From the NCBI GenBank assembly GCA_023229505.1, contig JALNZD010000019.1, positions 1-64,000 of the forward strand: a DNA stretch of 64,000 nt. Direction: 5' to 3'. Under the pieces are notes generated by a model. That model worked only from the letters and a program-made list of their open reading frames with translations. It did not search any database and was not told where the DNA came from. This document shows, one piece after another, positions 48,431-57,572 of the stretch (the first letter of the stretch is position 1; every line of letters begins with the position of its first letter). Source of the DNA: Bacteroidales bacterium. Its GTDB lineage: Bacteria; Bacteroidota; Bacteroidia; Bacteroidales; JAGOPY01. The position numbers and the translations under genes were made by a program.

Positions 48431-48888
48431 GTAACCTTTTTATGGATGACAGTCCGGTAATAAATTTCATAATAAAAAAACCTTAAGGCAGAAAGGAACA
48501 ATGGGATTCCCATCATGACATATAAGACTGAAAGATATTCCGGGGAAATAATGCCTGATTCTCTGAGAATTACTCCGGAAGTGATCATGACAGCCATCAT
48601 AATATAGCTTCTGATATTAAAAAAGGCAAACATACAGGGATTTTCATTCTCTAAATTAATGATCCGCCAGGCATGTTTTAAAGATATTTTGGAAAACAAC
48701 AGTAAGTAAAATATTCCGCCACCAAAAATGCTGATCGTAATTTTTAGCCATAAGAGATCCCTGTACATACAGAATAGCGAAATGCCTTTATACAGAAGCA
48801 TTCCTCCTGCAAATGTCCACACAACGCCGGCCACAAAAAGAAGGTAGCGCTTGGGAATTGCCGGTTTGAGTGTCTGAAGCAGGTTCAT
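48427..48888 (-). CDS. Four-helix membrane protein, unknown
   Basis: 153 aa with four hydrophobic segments (about 15-33, 45-63, 90-108, 115-135). No motif recognised. It overlaps its neighbours by 4 bases on either side (GT4 and PAP2 genes), so it belongs to their operon, perhaps as a glycan or lipid carrier accessory. Confidence 0.7.
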   Translation of the reverse strand: MNLLQTLKPAIPKRYLLFVAGVVWTFAGGMLLYKGISLFCMYRDLLWLKITISIFGGGIFYLLLFSKISLKHAWRIINLENENPCMFAFFNIRSYIMMAVMITSGVILRESGIISPEYLSVLYVMMGIPLFLSALRFFYYEIYYRTVIHKKVT

Positions 48889-49442
48889 CTGATAGTGGGA
48901 TAAAATTTATTGATTAACCAAGGGACCAGCCAACCAATGAAAGAACCTATGATTATGCCGCTTAACACATCGCTTGGGTAATGCACCCCTAAAGCCATCC
49001 TGGAATAAGCAACCACTGATGCCCATATAAAAAGCGGGATAATAAATTTTCTTTTCGGGATTAAAATTGTAAATGCAACAGCAATGGCAAAAGCTTCCAT
49101 TGCATGTCCTGAAGGGTAGGATGAACTGCCGGCTTCCGACAGCTTTTCAATATCGGGGTAACTTATATAAGGTCGCTCTCTGATAATAATAGTTTTCAGG
49201 GTAAGGCTTAAAGTTGCAACAACAATAAACACCGCAAGGATTTTATAAAACACAATCCTGAGTGGCTTTGATTTTGTTTTCAGTGAATAGATGAGAATTG
49301 TCAGCAGTAATCCTATGCTTACAAATGTTGTGGTAAATGAAATATAATAAAGGATATTGTCAAGCGCTGCAACGCGATTGTGGTGTATCAAACGCAGAAT
49401 TTCGATATCTAAACCGGATAATGCAGTATTATGCATTGGCAT
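48885..49442 (-). CDS. PAP2-family membrane phosphatase
   Basis: 185 aa. The phosphatase motifs are present: KTIIIRERPY (KxxxxxxRP), SYPSGHAME (PSGH) and SRMALGVHYPSDV (SRxxxxxHxxxD). Multiple transmembrane helices. Likely dephosphorylates undecaprenyl pyrophosphate or another lipid phosphate. First gene of the operon with the membrane protein and the GT4 glycosyltransferase. Confidence 0.92.
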   Translation of the reverse strand: MPMHNTALSGLDIEILRLIHHNRVAALDNILYYISFTTTFVSIGLLLTILIYSLKTKSKPLRIVFYKILAVFIVVATLSLTLKTIIIRERPYISYPDIEKLSEAGSSSYPSGHAMEAFAIAVAFTILIPKRKFIIPLFIWASVVAYSRMALGVHYPSDVLSGIIIGSFIGWLVPWLINKFYPTIR

Positions 49443-49519
49443 TAGTTATAGCGAAGAATATTTTGAAAAAATTTGATTTTGCAATTTCCAAATTTCAAAT
49501 ATCAATTTTCAAGTTTCAG

Positions 49520-50638
49520 TTATTTCTCATCCATAAACTGCTGTATAGCAGTTGCTGCGCGCCGGGAAGCGCCTTCGCCCCCAAGCTTTTCCCTGAGTAA
49601 ATCATATTCTGATATGATCCGCGACCGGTTGCTTTCATCCAGTATGACATTCAGCTCTTTTTCAAGGTTTTCCGCATTAAAATCACCCTGGATCAGTTCC
49701 TTCACCACCTGCCGGTCCATGACCAGATTCACCAGCGAAATGAACTTCACATCCACGATCCGGCGGGCAATAGCATAGGAAATGGAACCGCCCCGGTAGC
49801 AAACCACCTGCGGTACGCCATAAAGCGCCGTCTCAAGGGTGGCGGTGCCTGATGTGACCAATGCCGCATGGGCACGGCGAAGCAATTCATGGGTCTGCCC
49901 GAAGAGGATCACCGGACTATCCTGTCCTGCTACCTGCCGGTAAAATGATGGTTCGATGGAAGGTGCGCCGGCAATGACGAACTCATACACGGGAAACCTG
50001 CCTGCAAGTGCAGCCATTACGGGAAGCATCCGCCTGATCTCCTGCTTTCTCGAGCCAGGTAACAAAGATATGATAGGCTTGCCGCTCAATTGATGGGCTG
50101 CCCGGAAAGCATCGGAATCCTGGTAAGCGGAAGGCCTGTTCACTACATCGAGCAGGGGATGGCCTGTAAAATCCACCGGGTAATCGTAACGCCGGTAGAA
50201 CTCCTGCTCAAAAGGCAGGATCACAAGCATTTTATCCACATTTTTACGGATGCTGTAAACCCTTGATTTCTTCCACGCCCATAACTGGGGAGAGATGTAA
50301 TAAATGACCTTAAACCCATTCCGGTGTGCGAATTCTGCTATCCTGAGGTTAAAACCGGGGTAATCCACCAGGATAATGGCATCGGGTTTGAACCGTAAAA
50401 TATCTTCCTTGCAAAAACTCAGGTTCTTCATGATAGCGCGGATATTCAACACTACCTCGACGAAGCCCATGTAAGCCAGGTCGCGGTAATGCTTAACCAG
50501 CACTCCGCCGGCAGCTTGCATCAGGTCGCCGCCCCAGCAGCGGAACACCGCCCCCGGATCGGTTTTCCTGAGCTCCTGCATGAGGTTTGAAGCATGGAGA
50601 TCGCCCGAAGCCTCGCCGGCAATGAGGTAATAGCGCAT
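49520..50638 (-). CDS. lpxB: Lipid-A-disaccharide synthase
   Basis: 372 aa. Begins MRYYLIAGEASGDLHAS, as LpxB does, and has the GT-B nucleotide-binding segment TSGTATLETALYGVPQVVCYR. It joins UDP-2,3-diacylglucosamine to lipid X in lipid A synthesis at the inner membrane. The length is usual. It is the last gene of a minus-strand run from 53814. Confidence 0.96.
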   Translation of the reverse strand: MRYYLIAGEASGDLHASNLMQELRKTDPGAVFRCWGGDLMQAAGGVLVKHYRDLAYMGFVEVVLNIRAIMKNLSFCKEDILRFKPDAIILVDYPGFNLRIAEFAHRNGFKVIYYISPQLWAWKKSRVYSIRKNVDKMLVILPFEQEFYRRYDYPVDFTGHPLLDVVNRPSAYQDSDAFRAAHQLSGKPIISLLPGSRKQEIRRMLPVMAALAGRFPVYEFVIAGAPSIEPSFYRQVAGQDSPVILFGQTHELLRRAHAALVTSGTATLETALYGVPQVVCYRGGSISYAIARRIVDVKFISLVNLVMDRQVVKELIQGDFNAENLEKELNVILDESNRSRIISEYDLLREKLGGEGASRRAATAIQQFMDEK

Positions 50639-50639
50639 A

Positions 50640-50924
50640 TCAGGAATATCTTTTAAAGATAAAATAAGCTACCATGAGCAAAAACGTTATCAGCAGCACA
50701 CCGCGGCCGGTCTTATCAAACTTGTATCTGACAAAGTAAATCCTGATCGGGATTAAATTGATGATAAGCGCCAGCAACATCATTTTGTCTGATTCAAAAG
50801 GCCGTGACCATGTGCTGCCATATTCCACAACCAGTGAAACAAGCCACAAAAGGCCATAGAACAGGCCAGGCAAAATCAGCCCCACCAATGCTCCAAAAGC
50901 TATGTTATCTCTTTTTAGCATCAA
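50640..50924 (-). CDS. Small membrane protein, unknown
   Basis: 94 aa with three hydrophobic segments (about 8-32, 45-60, 72-90). No motif recognised. It is adjacent to lpxB (1 base between the ATG of lpxB and its stop). Probably a membrane accessory; typical of Bacteroidota lpxB neighbours as far as I recall. Confidence 0.65.
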   Translation of the reverse strand: MMLKRDNIAFGALVGLILPGLFYGLLWLVSLVVEYGSTWSRPFESDKMMLLALIINLIPIRIYFVRYKFDKTGRGVLLITFLLMVAYFIFKRYS

Positions 50925-50960
50925 AGTTCACAAAAGTAGATAAAATAGCCATTAAATTCT

Positions 50961-51551
50961 TTAAAACTGCCTTAACTCCTCGTAAAGCATCTGGACCGGC
51001 AGGCCCATGACGTTGAAATATGAGCCTTCAATCCGGTTGATGCCGATATAGCCTATCCATTCCTGGATGCCATAGGCACCGGCTTTGTCATAGGGCTTGA
51101 AATGAGTGAGGTAATAATCAATCTCAGCAGCAGAAAGAGGCTTGAAATAGACATTGGTCCATGCAGTGAAAGAGCGGCATTTATCGCGGCTGCGGATACA
51201 CACACCGGTGACCACCTGGTGCATGCTTCCCGAAAGGGTCTGCAGCATTTTCACGGCTCCTTCTTTACCTTCAGGCTTTCCGAGGATATGGCCATCGATC
51301 AGTACCAGGGTGTCGGCTGTGATCAGGATGTTTTTCGCATCTTCAAGCAATTCTACGAAATGACCGGCTTTTTTCTCAGCCAGGAAAATCGCAATTTCAT
51401 CCGGAGTCATTCCTTCCGGAATTGACTCATCGGTCTCAGCACTGATCGCGGTGAACTCCAGGCCCAGTTGCTCCAGCAGGAACCGTCTCCGCGGGGAAAG
51501 TGATGCGAGGATTATATGACGGTTTTTCAGGTTTTCCAGCATCATTATCAC
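50961..51551 (-). CDS. maf: Maf-family nucleotide pyrophosphatase
   Basis: 196 aa. IILASLSPRRRFLLEQLGLEF and ADTLVLIDGHILGKP are the Maf signatures (SxRR and the DTxV segment), with QEWIGYIGINRIEGSYFNVMGLP near the end. It removes non-canonical dTTP/UTP-type nucleotides and influences septum formation. The start may be one to three codons later than 51551. It overlaps the UbiA gene by 4 bases. Confidence 0.94.
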   Translation of the reverse strand: MIMMLENLKNRHIILASLSPRRRFLLEQLGLEFTAISAETDESIPEGMTPDEIAIFLAEKKAGHFVELLEDAKNILITADTLVLIDGHILGKPEGKEGAVKMLQTLSGSMHQVVTGVCIRSRDKCRSFTAWTNVYFKPLSAAEIDYYLTHFKPYDKAGAYGIQEWIGYIGINRIEGSYFNVMGLPVQMLYEELRQF

Positions 51552-52522
51552 ATATTTCTGAACCAGGTAGCGACCAGTGAAACCATACCCGCGACCATGA
51601 CCAGTTTAAGGATCAGGCTCAGGCGGGTGAAAGCAGCTTTTTCCGTAGCCATAATCGTTTTATACACAGTTATAAGGAGTAAAACCTGGGTAAGTATCAG
51701 GATATAAGAAATCCATGGATAGCCGGAGCGGTACAGGATAAACTGGAACCAAACCAGTGTGGCAAAAGTCACAATTTCCAGAAATATGAGAAGATAGCGC
51801 GTTACTGAGAGCCCGAGTACTACCGGCAGGGTGCGGCAACCGAAACGGGTATCGCCTTCGATATCCTGGGCATCTTTTACAATTTCACGTATCAGGGTGG
51901 TAAGAAAAGCAAAAAGGGCAAATGCCAGGACAAAGCGGTTAAGCTGGGGAAAAGAACGGCTGGCTTCTATAAACAGCTCCGGTTGGCTTTTCAGGTGATA
52001 AAACTCGAATAACCAGTAAATAATGACAACAAGGGCAGCCAATAGAGAAACCACCAGGTTACCAATAGCGGGAAGATATTTGTACTTGAAACTGTAATAA
52101 AACAGTGCGGTAGGAATGATCACAAACAGGATACCCAGGAATATGTTACCGGCCAGGTAGCTGAAAGCGATGCCGAGAACCAGCCCGGCTGCGGTCAGGT
52201 TGAAATGCAGCTTATTTCCCGAAACCTCGCTGATCTGTCGTCCGATGACCTTTTTGGCAGGTTTGTTGATCTGGTCGATCTCGATATCGAGGACGTCATT
52301 TATCACGTAACCGCCGGCACCAATGAGCAGCGTCGCCATTACCAGCAAAAGGAATTGCCAGCCAGGCATCAGTCCTTCGAGGCCGTTTTGTTTAAATACC
52401 GGCAGGAAGATTGCATAGCGCACTAAAAGCAGCATCCCCGCCATAATGAGCAGGTTGACCGGCCGGATTATCCGGAGATAAGCTTTCCAGGGCATGGCGC
52501 TACCAGCTGAAGGCGTCATCAT
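51548..52522 (-). CDS. UbiA-family prenyltransferase
   Basis: 324 aa. Nine or so transmembrane segments; first aspartate motif NDVLDIEIDQINKP and second KDAQDIEGDTRFG. Bacteroidota homologues next to maf are often annotated as geranylgeranylglycerol-phosphate geranylgeranyltransferase; the true substrate is uncertain. It overlaps the upstream KdsC-like gene by 23 bases and the maf gene by 4, so it lies in an operon. Confidence 0.85.
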   Translation of the reverse strand: MMTPSAGSAMPWKAYLRIIRPVNLLIMAGMLLLVRYAIFLPVFKQNGLEGLMPGWQFLLLVMATLLIGAGGYVINDVLDIEIDQINKPAKKVIGRQISEVSGNKLHFNLTAAGLVLGIAFSYLAGNIFLGILFVIIPTALFYYSFKYKYLPAIGNLVVSLLAALVVIIYWLFEFYHLKSQPELFIEASRSFPQLNRFVLAFALFAFLTTLIREIVKDAQDIEGDTRFGCRTLPVVLGLSVTRYLLIFLEIVTFATLVWFQFILYRSGYPWISYILILTQVLLLITVYKTIMATEKAAFTRLSLILKLVMVAGMVSLVATWFRNM

Positions 52523-53021
52523 TCATCCACTTTCCCTGCACTTTCAGCGCCTGTTCGATGACATCGCGGGCGCAGCCTTCACCACCTTTAAAATGAGAAA
52601 TATAATGAGAGATGGCCTTGATCTCTTCAGCGGCATCGGCAGGGCAGGCGGCAATACCGCAATATTTCATGGCATGAAAATCAGGGATGTCATCGCCGAG
52701 ATACAGGACATTTTCGGGCCTTAAATCGTTCGATTCCAAAAAGTCTTTAAGTGTGCTGAGTTTATGTTCAACGTTGAGGAATACGTGTTGAACCTTCAGC
52801 ATCATGAACCGGTTGACCATCGAGCGTGACCGTCCGCCGGTAATAATGGCGACGTGAAACCCCTTTCTGACGGCTAATTGAATGGCATATCCGTCACGGA
52901 CATTTGCGGTGCGCAAAGGCTCACCTTCGTCGAGCATTATTATGGTCCCATCAGTGAGGGTCCCATCATAGTCGAAAACAAAAGTGGTGATATGCTTTAA
53001 CAGTTCTTTATAATTATTCAT
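52500..53021 (-). CDS. kdsC: HAD phosphatase, KDO-8-phosphate phosphatase-like
   Basis: 173 aa. HAD motif FDYDGTLTDG, and the later IITGGRSRSMVNR and YLGDDIPDFHAMK. These are the KdsC features, so it probably makes KDO from KDO-8-P for lipopolysaccharide. KdsC usually has DVDGVLTDG; here DYDGTLTDG. It lies in the same minus-strand run with lpxB downstream, which supports a lipid A/KDO role. Confidence 0.88.
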   Translation of the reverse strand: MNNYKELLKHITTFVFDYDGTLTDGTIIMLDEGEPLRTANVRDGYAIQLAVRKGFHVAIITGGRSRSMVNRFMMLKVQHVFLNVEHKLSTLKDFLESNDLRPENVLYLGDDIPDFHAMKYCGIAACPADAAEEIKAISHYISHFKGGEGCARDVIEQALKVQGKWMNDDAFSW

Positions 53022-53022
53022 T

Positions 53023-53814
53023 TTATTGAGAATGATGGTGGATAATATTTTCAGTGATCAGGCGGTAAATATCGCGGAAAGCCGGGTCATCACGAAGGAG
53101 TTCCAGGTGTTTTTCAATGACCCGAAGGTCTTTCCTGACTGCCGGGCCGGTCTGGCTGCGAAATGGGTGCTGCTCTCCGGCTTTGGCGGCCGTTTCAAGG
53201 ATCAACGGGGCAAGTACGGCAAATGGAATGTCTTGCCGTTCAAGAATGGAGGCCGCGATAGAATAAAGCTGGTTGGTGAGGTTGGAAGCGATTACCGCAG
53301 CCAGGTGGATCTTTTGCCGGGTAGGGGAGTCTGTGATCATCACCCGGTCGCTGACCATTCCTGCGAATTGCTCCAGTTTCTCAGAAATTTCGGTGGATTG
53401 ACCTTCTATAAAAAAAGGAATGCTTTTATATTCAATGCTTCTGCCTGACGTAAGTGTTTGCAGTGGCCACAGTACACCGGTTCGGGTGGAGGCGCCTGAT
53501 AGTGAGTCAAGTGAAGAGAATCCGGAAGTGTGAACCAGGAGCTGGTCTTTAAGATGGAGTTGGAGGGCAGCTTCACGGATATGATCGTCCTGAACGGTCA
53601 AAAGGTAAAGATCGGCTTCTTTAAATAGCTTGGAAGTGTCAATGATATAAGGCACTGAAAAGGTTTTCGACAGGATGCAGGCGGTTTTCTCATTATGTGC
53701 AAGGATCTGCAGCACACGGATACCCTTTTTGCTGAAAGCTTTGATCAGGTGAAAGGCCACATTGCCTGATCCCACAACAACCATATTTTGAATACCTTTT
53801 TCCAATGCTTGCAA
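53023..53814 (-). CDS. Rossmann-fold DUF2520 protein
   Basis: 263 aa. N-terminal Rossmann fold VVVGSGNVAFHLIKAF (GxGxxA) and the second half (HLAAVIASNLTNQLYSIAASIL) typical of DUF2520/F420-oxidoreductase-like proteins. An NAD(P)-dependent dehydrogenase is likely; the substrate is unknown. First gene of the conserved run DUF2520 - kdsC - ubiA - maf. Confidence 0.85.
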   Translation of the reverse strand: MQALEKGIQNMVVVGSGNVAFHLIKAFSKKGIRVLQILAHNEKTACILSKTFSVPYIIDTSKLFKEADLYLLTVQDDHIREAALQLHLKDQLLVHTSGFSSLDSLSGASTRTGVLWPLQTLTSGRSIEYKSIPFFIEGQSTEISEKLEQFAGMVSDRVMITDSPTRQKIHLAAVIASNLTNQLYSIAASILERQDIPFAVLAPLILETAAKAGEQHPFRSQTGPAVRKDLRVIEKHLELLRDDPAFRDIYRLITENIIHHHSQ

Positions 53815-53876
53815 ATTTATGCGATTAATTCCAGTCTGGGTCTTTCATTTATAATTTCTGTATAATTTGCTTACTT

Positions 53877-53884
53877 TAAATTTG
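53877..53884 (+). promoter_or_regulatory. -7 box of the CarH-like regulator
   Basis: TAAATTTG fits TAnnTTTG, 48 bases before the start at 53932. Confidence 0.4.
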
Positions 53885-53931
53885 AACAAATCAATTTTCG
53901 CATTGTTAGGTGTTTACTTTCAACCACAGGA

Positions 53932-54828
53932 ATGGCCCATTATTCCATCAAAGACTTAGAAAGAATATCCGGGGTGAAAGCCCACACTATCAGGATATGG
54001 GAAAAACGCTACGGAATTGTTGAACCCAAGCGGACTGACTCCAATATCCGATTCTATTGCGATATGGACGTCAAAAAGCTGATGAACGTGTCGATTTTAC
54101 TTCATCACGGGTATAAGATCTCCAGGTTAGCCAGCCTTGACCCGCAGGAACTTTCCAAAAAGGTCTTGGAAGTATCGATGATTTCCAACGGTCACGATAG
54201 CCAGATTGAAAACCTGGTGGTTGCCATGATTGAGATGGATGAATCCAGATTCGAAAAGATACTGAACATGTCGATCATGAAGGAGGGGTTTGAGAATACA
54301 GTTTTTAACGTGCTTTACCCTTTCTTCGAGCGGATTGGAGTACTATGGCAGGCCGGCAGCATCAATCCGGCACACGAGCATTTTATCACCAACCTGGTAA
54401 AACAGAAAATTTACGTGGCCATCGACAGTATACCTGTTCCCACAGGAAATGATACGAAAAAAATCCTGCTGTTTCTTCCCGAATGGGAGCTTCATGATCT
54501 GGGCCTGTTGGTTTACGATTACCTGGTTAAAAGCCGTGGCTTCAAGGTTATCTATTTAGGCCAGAATGTTCCGGAAGACGACGTTTACTCCGTCACAGAT
54601 TTTCTTCAACCCGATTATTTCCTGGTGGCTTTTGCCAATGCAGTTGATATGGATAATTTGGAAGCTTATATTAAACGTTTAGCTGCCCGCTATCCTGGGA
54701 AGAAGATATTCATTACCGGCCATCAGACAACCGGCCTGACCTGCGCCCTTCCTTCCAATATTACAATCATCAATTCCGCCCTCCAGTTTTCCAGCGAAAT
54801 CATTCCCGGTTTACAATTAAATAATTAA
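53932..54828 (+). CDS. MerR-type regulator with B12-binding domain (CarH/LitR-like)
   Basis: 298 aa. Residues 1-70: MerR winged helix (YSIKDLERISGVKAHTIRIWEKRYGIVEPKRTDSNIRFYC). Residues about 85-175: B12-binding helical domain with the W-x9-EH motif (WQAGSINPAHEH). Residues 180-298: Rossmann-like B12 domain with E-x-H-x-x-G (EWELHDLG). These are the diagnostic residues of CarH-like photoreceptors, where adenosylcobalamin keeps the regulator on DNA in the dark. The ECF sigma gene follows in the same direction. Confidence 0.92.
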   Translation: MAHYSIKDLERISGVKAHTIRIWEKRYGIVEPKRTDSNIRFYCDMDVKKLMNVSILLHHGYKISRLASLDPQELSKKVLEVSMISNGHDSQIENLVVAMIEMDESRFEKILNMSIMKEGFENTVFNVLYPFFERIGVLWQAGSINPAHEHFITNLVKQKIYVAIDSIPVPTGNDTKKILLFLPEWELHDLGLLVYDYLVKSRGFKVIYLGQNVPEDDVYSVTDFLQPDYFLVAFANAVDMDNLEAYIKRLAARYPGKKIFITGHQTTGLTCALPSNITIINSALQFSSEIIPGLQLNN

Positions 54829-55020
54829 TACCAACTAATCCCTCTTACCGTCTTACCGTCTTCCCTCATTCCCCCTTTGTTAAACAAAATTTCATCTTTT
54901 ATTTAACAGCTTTTAACATTTAACATTCCCGGTCTTATATACAAGTAATATTTATAATATTGAAAAACAGTATTGTAAATATCACTATTTAGAATAATTG
55001 TTAATAAATTGTTAAATAAC
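54829..55020 (+). repeat. Intergenic stretch with CTTACCGTCTTACCGT short tandem repeat
   Basis: A 257-base gap precedes the sigma gene. Near its start (54839-54875) is a degenerate CTTACCGT repeat, related to those inside the recombinase linker (2625-2690) and at 60571-60613. The following AT-rich part has no ORF; its last 65 bases hold the promoter. Confidence 0.6.
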
Positions 55021-55052
55021 TTGACAAGATGCTATATTCGTGTTTAACTTTG
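55021..55052 (+). promoter_or_regulatory. Promoter of the ECF sigma gene
   Basis: TTGACA (55021-55026), 18-base spacer, TAACTTTG (55045-55052): a good match to the -33/-7 pattern of Bacteroidota housekeeping promoters. It lies 35 bases before the start at 55087. Confidence 0.7.
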
Positions 55053-55086
55053 TATCGTTAAGTTTAAACAAAAAATACTTATCATC

Positions 55087-55593
55087 ATGACCGTATTAGA
55101 ATTCAATTATAGACTCATCAGCATGCAAAGTTACCTTCAGTACTTTGCCAAAAAGCTGACCATGAATGAAGAAGATGCCAACGACCTGGTTCAGGAAACA
55201 AATTACAAAGCACTTTTGTTTCGTGAAAAGTATGTGCATCACACTAATTTCAAGGCCTGGTTGTTTACCATCATGAAGAATATCTTCATCAACAATTACA
55301 GGCGGAACAAAAAAGCCAGGACTTTTCTTGATACTACAGACAACCTGCATTACATTCACAAGCAGATCGATGCTTTCCCGGTTTCTCCTGATTCCGAGCT
55401 GCAGGTGAAGGAAGTGCGTAAAGCTGTTGATAGTCTGGAGGATGACCATAGGATGCCATTTGAGATGCATACCCAGGGGTTCAAGTATAAAGAAATTGCC
55501 GATGAACTTGATATCTCAATAGGAACTGTTAAAAGCCGTATTTTCTTTGGCCGCAAGAAACTCATGGAAAGACTTGAAGGTTATGGAAACTGA
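55087..55593 (+). CDS. ECF-type RNA polymerase sigma factor
   Basis: 168 aa. Region 2: YLQYFAKKLTMNEEDANDLVQETNYKALLFREKY and FKAWLFTIMKNIFINNYRRNKK. Region 4: LEDDHRMPFEMHTQGFKYKEIADELDISIGTVKSRIFFGRKKLMERL. No anti-sigma gene is adjacent. It follows a CarH-like regulator, as in Bacteroidota carotenoid loci, where the pair controls crt genes; no crt genes are in this window. Perhaps the sigma factor transcribes light- or B12-responsive genes elsewhere. Confidence 0.93.
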   Translation: MTVLEFNYRLISMQSYLQYFAKKLTMNEEDANDLVQETNYKALLFREKYVHHTNFKAWLFTIMKNIFINNYRRNKKARTFLDTTDNLHYIHKQIDAFPVSPDSELQVKEVRKAVDSLEDDHRMPFEMHTQGFKYKEIADELDISIGTVKSRIFFGRKKLMERLEGYGN

Positions 55594-55657
55594 AGAGTTT
55601 TGAGTTCTGAGTTCTGAGTTATTATTTTTCAAACCACTAACCATTAACCAATAACTT

Positions 55658-56206
55658 TTAATAAACCTGCCGGACTTCGGCCTTCAGCTGGTCGATGGCT
55701 GTCTTTACCGGATTTTGATCCAGCTGTGCCCAACGTTCCAGTAATATCTTTGCCAATTCACCGGCACCGGCGCCCGCATCTGTTTCCGTTGCCGAAGTGT
55801 TGATGAGAAGGATAATTTCTTCCTTGGCTGATTTTATCATGGCCCAGCCGGAAGGGGAAACATAGATCTGCTGGGCAACATTGTGTTCAAATTCTTCCCG
55901 GATATTCTGTACCAGCATTAACTGAAGGTGGTAAGTGGTCATACCGGGCTGAAGTGCCCTGTTGATGGCCTGGGCCGGCGTAATCCTTTCAAGAAGGAGT
56001 ATGAGCCTTTCATAAGCCTGTAAACGCAAAGGGAGGGTCGTCTGGCTATTACCGGCTTTTTTGCTCTCTTCCCTTTTCTTTTTTTCATTTTTCAGGTATG
56101 CCAGCACGACTAATCTGACAGTGAAAAAAAACACCAGGGAGGGAAGTAAAAATTTGAGGATTTCAAAAGATAATGCTAAGATCATTTTTTTAAGATTTAG
56201 TTGCAA
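55658..56206 (-). CDS. Bacteroidota-type membrane-anchored hypothetical protein
   Basis: 182 aa. One N-terminal transmembrane helix (about 10-35) followed by a charged linker (KNEKKKREESKKAG) and a soluble helical domain (RLQAYERLILLLERITPAQAINRAL). No enzymatic motif. I recall similar proteins of unknown function in Bacteroidota. Convergent with the sigma gene; a short CAGAAGT repeat follows upstream (56225-56250). Confidence 0.75.
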   Translation of the reverse strand: MQLNLKKMILALSFEILKFLLPSLVFFFTVRLVVLAYLKNEKKKREESKKAGNSQTTLPLRLQAYERLILLLERITPAQAINRALQPGMTTYHLQLMLVQNIREEFEHNVAQQIYVSPSGWAMIKSAKEEIILLINTSATETDAGAGAGELAKILLERWAQLDQNPVKTAIDQLKAEVRQVY

Positions 56207-56274
56207 AGATAGAGTTTCTTGAGAAGAAGTCAGAAGTCAGAAGTCAGAAGAATAACAGTTTAACGATTTAGCAA

Positions 56275-56302
56275 TTTGGCCCCCATAATTTTTCTATTTT
56301 TG
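56275..56302 (+). promoter_or_regulatory. Promoter of the aminotransferase gene
   Basis: TTTG (56275-56278) and TATTTTTG (56295-56302), spaced 16 bases, 28 bases before the ATG. Confidence 0.5.
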
Positions 56303-56330
56303 TAAATCTCTTAACAAAGCAGAATACACT

Positions 56331-57533
56331 ATGGAACTCCCTGCGCAAAGAATCCTTAATCTATCTGAATCGGAAACACTTGCAATGACACGCCGCTGCC
56401 GTGAGCTGGCGGCCGAAGGTGTCGACGTGATCAACCTCAGCATTGGTGAACCTGACTTCAACACACCTGAACATATTAAAGAAGCTGCCATCAAAGCCAT
56501 TCATGAAAACCGCACGCATTATCCGCCTGTACCGGGTTATCCTGAATTACGCAAGGCCATTTGTCACAAGCTCAAACGGGATAATAACCTCGAATTCACG
56601 CCGGAGCAGATCGTTGTATCCACCGGTGCGAAGCACTCCATAGCCAACGCCATGATTAGCCTGGTTAATGCCGGTGAGGAAGTTATTCTGCCTGCGCCTT
56701 ACTGGGTTTCTTATAAAGAGATGGTCAAACTGGCAAGGGGAACGGCAGTTTTTATTCCTGCCACTGTGAAGACCGATTTTAAAATCACACCGGAGCAGCT
56801 GGAAAATGCCATTACACCAAAGACCAAAGTCATCCTTTATAGCAGTCCGTGTAATCCTACAGGTAGTGTTTATTCCCGTGAGGAACTTCATGCCCTGGCC
56901 GAAGTCATTGCCCGTCATCCAAATATCTTTGTGATCTCCGATGAGATATACGAGCTGATCAATTTCGACTGCCAGCATGAGAGCATTGCCCAGTTTGACT
57001 TTATCCGCGACCAGGTGATCGTGATCAACGGGGTTTCAAAAGGATTTGCCATGACCGGCTGGCGGCTCGGCTACCTGGCAGCGCCAACCTGGATTGCCAA
57101 AGCCTGCGATAAACTTCAGGGACAAATGACCTCTGCCACTTGTTCCATCTCACAATATGCGGCTATTGAAGCCATGATGACTGATCCGGAAAAGTCTCCT
57201 GACATCAGGGATATGATCTTTACTTTCAGGAAAAGAAGAAACAGAATGCATGAATTGCTTCAAACCATTCCTGGCCTAATCACGAACCTACCTAAAGGAG
57301 CTTTTTATTTCTTCCCGGATGTGACGCATTATTTTGGGAAGAGCTATGGTGGAAGAACCATAAATAATGCCTGCGATCTGGCAGATTACCTTTTGGATGT
57401 CGGACATGTGGCGCTTGTGCCAGGTGATGCATTCGGAAATCCGGACTGCATCAGAATTTCTTATGCAACATCAATGGAATTGCTGGTTGAAGCAGTTGAG
57501 CGTATTAAAAAGTGCCTGGCAGACCTGGCATAA
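56331..57533 (+). CDS. PLP-dependent aminotransferase (aspartate aminotransferase-like)
   Basis: 400 aa, class I/II aminotransferase. SIGEPDFNTPEHIKEAA, STGAKHSIANA, YSSPCNPTGSVY, SDEIYELINF and the Schiff-base lysine in GVSKGFAMTGWRLGYLAAP. It most resembles subgroup Ib aspartate aminotransferases. The exact amino acid substrate is not fixed by sequence alone. Clear promoter upstream; the heptose kinase follows 39 bases after the stop. Confidence 0.9.
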   Translation: MELPAQRILNLSESETLAMTRRCRELAAEGVDVINLSIGEPDFNTPEHIKEAAIKAIHENRTHYPPVPGYPELRKAICHKLKRDNNLEFTPEQIVVSTGAKHSIANAMISLVNAGEEVILPAPYWVSYKEMVKLARGTAVFIPATVKTDFKITPEQLENAITPKTKVILYSSPCNPTGSVYSREELHALAEVIARHPNIFVISDEIYELINFDCQHESIAQFDFIRDQVIVINGVSKGFAMTGWRLGYLAAPTWIAKACDKLQGQMTSATCSISQYAAIEAMMTDPEKSPDIRDMIFTFRKRRNRMHELLQTIPGLITNLPKGAFYFFPDVTHYFGKSYGGRTINNACDLADYLLDVGHVALVPGDAFGNPDCIRISYATSMELLVEAVERIKKCLADLA

Positions 57534-57572
57534 TAGCAATTAAGTGCTATCTTTACTTAATAATCATTAAAA

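Noticed and set aside
53932..55593. CarH-sigma pair as direct regulator of the gas vesicles
   Set aside because: The clusters are 17 kb apart and have no shared promoter motif; only a speculative link is kept in findings.
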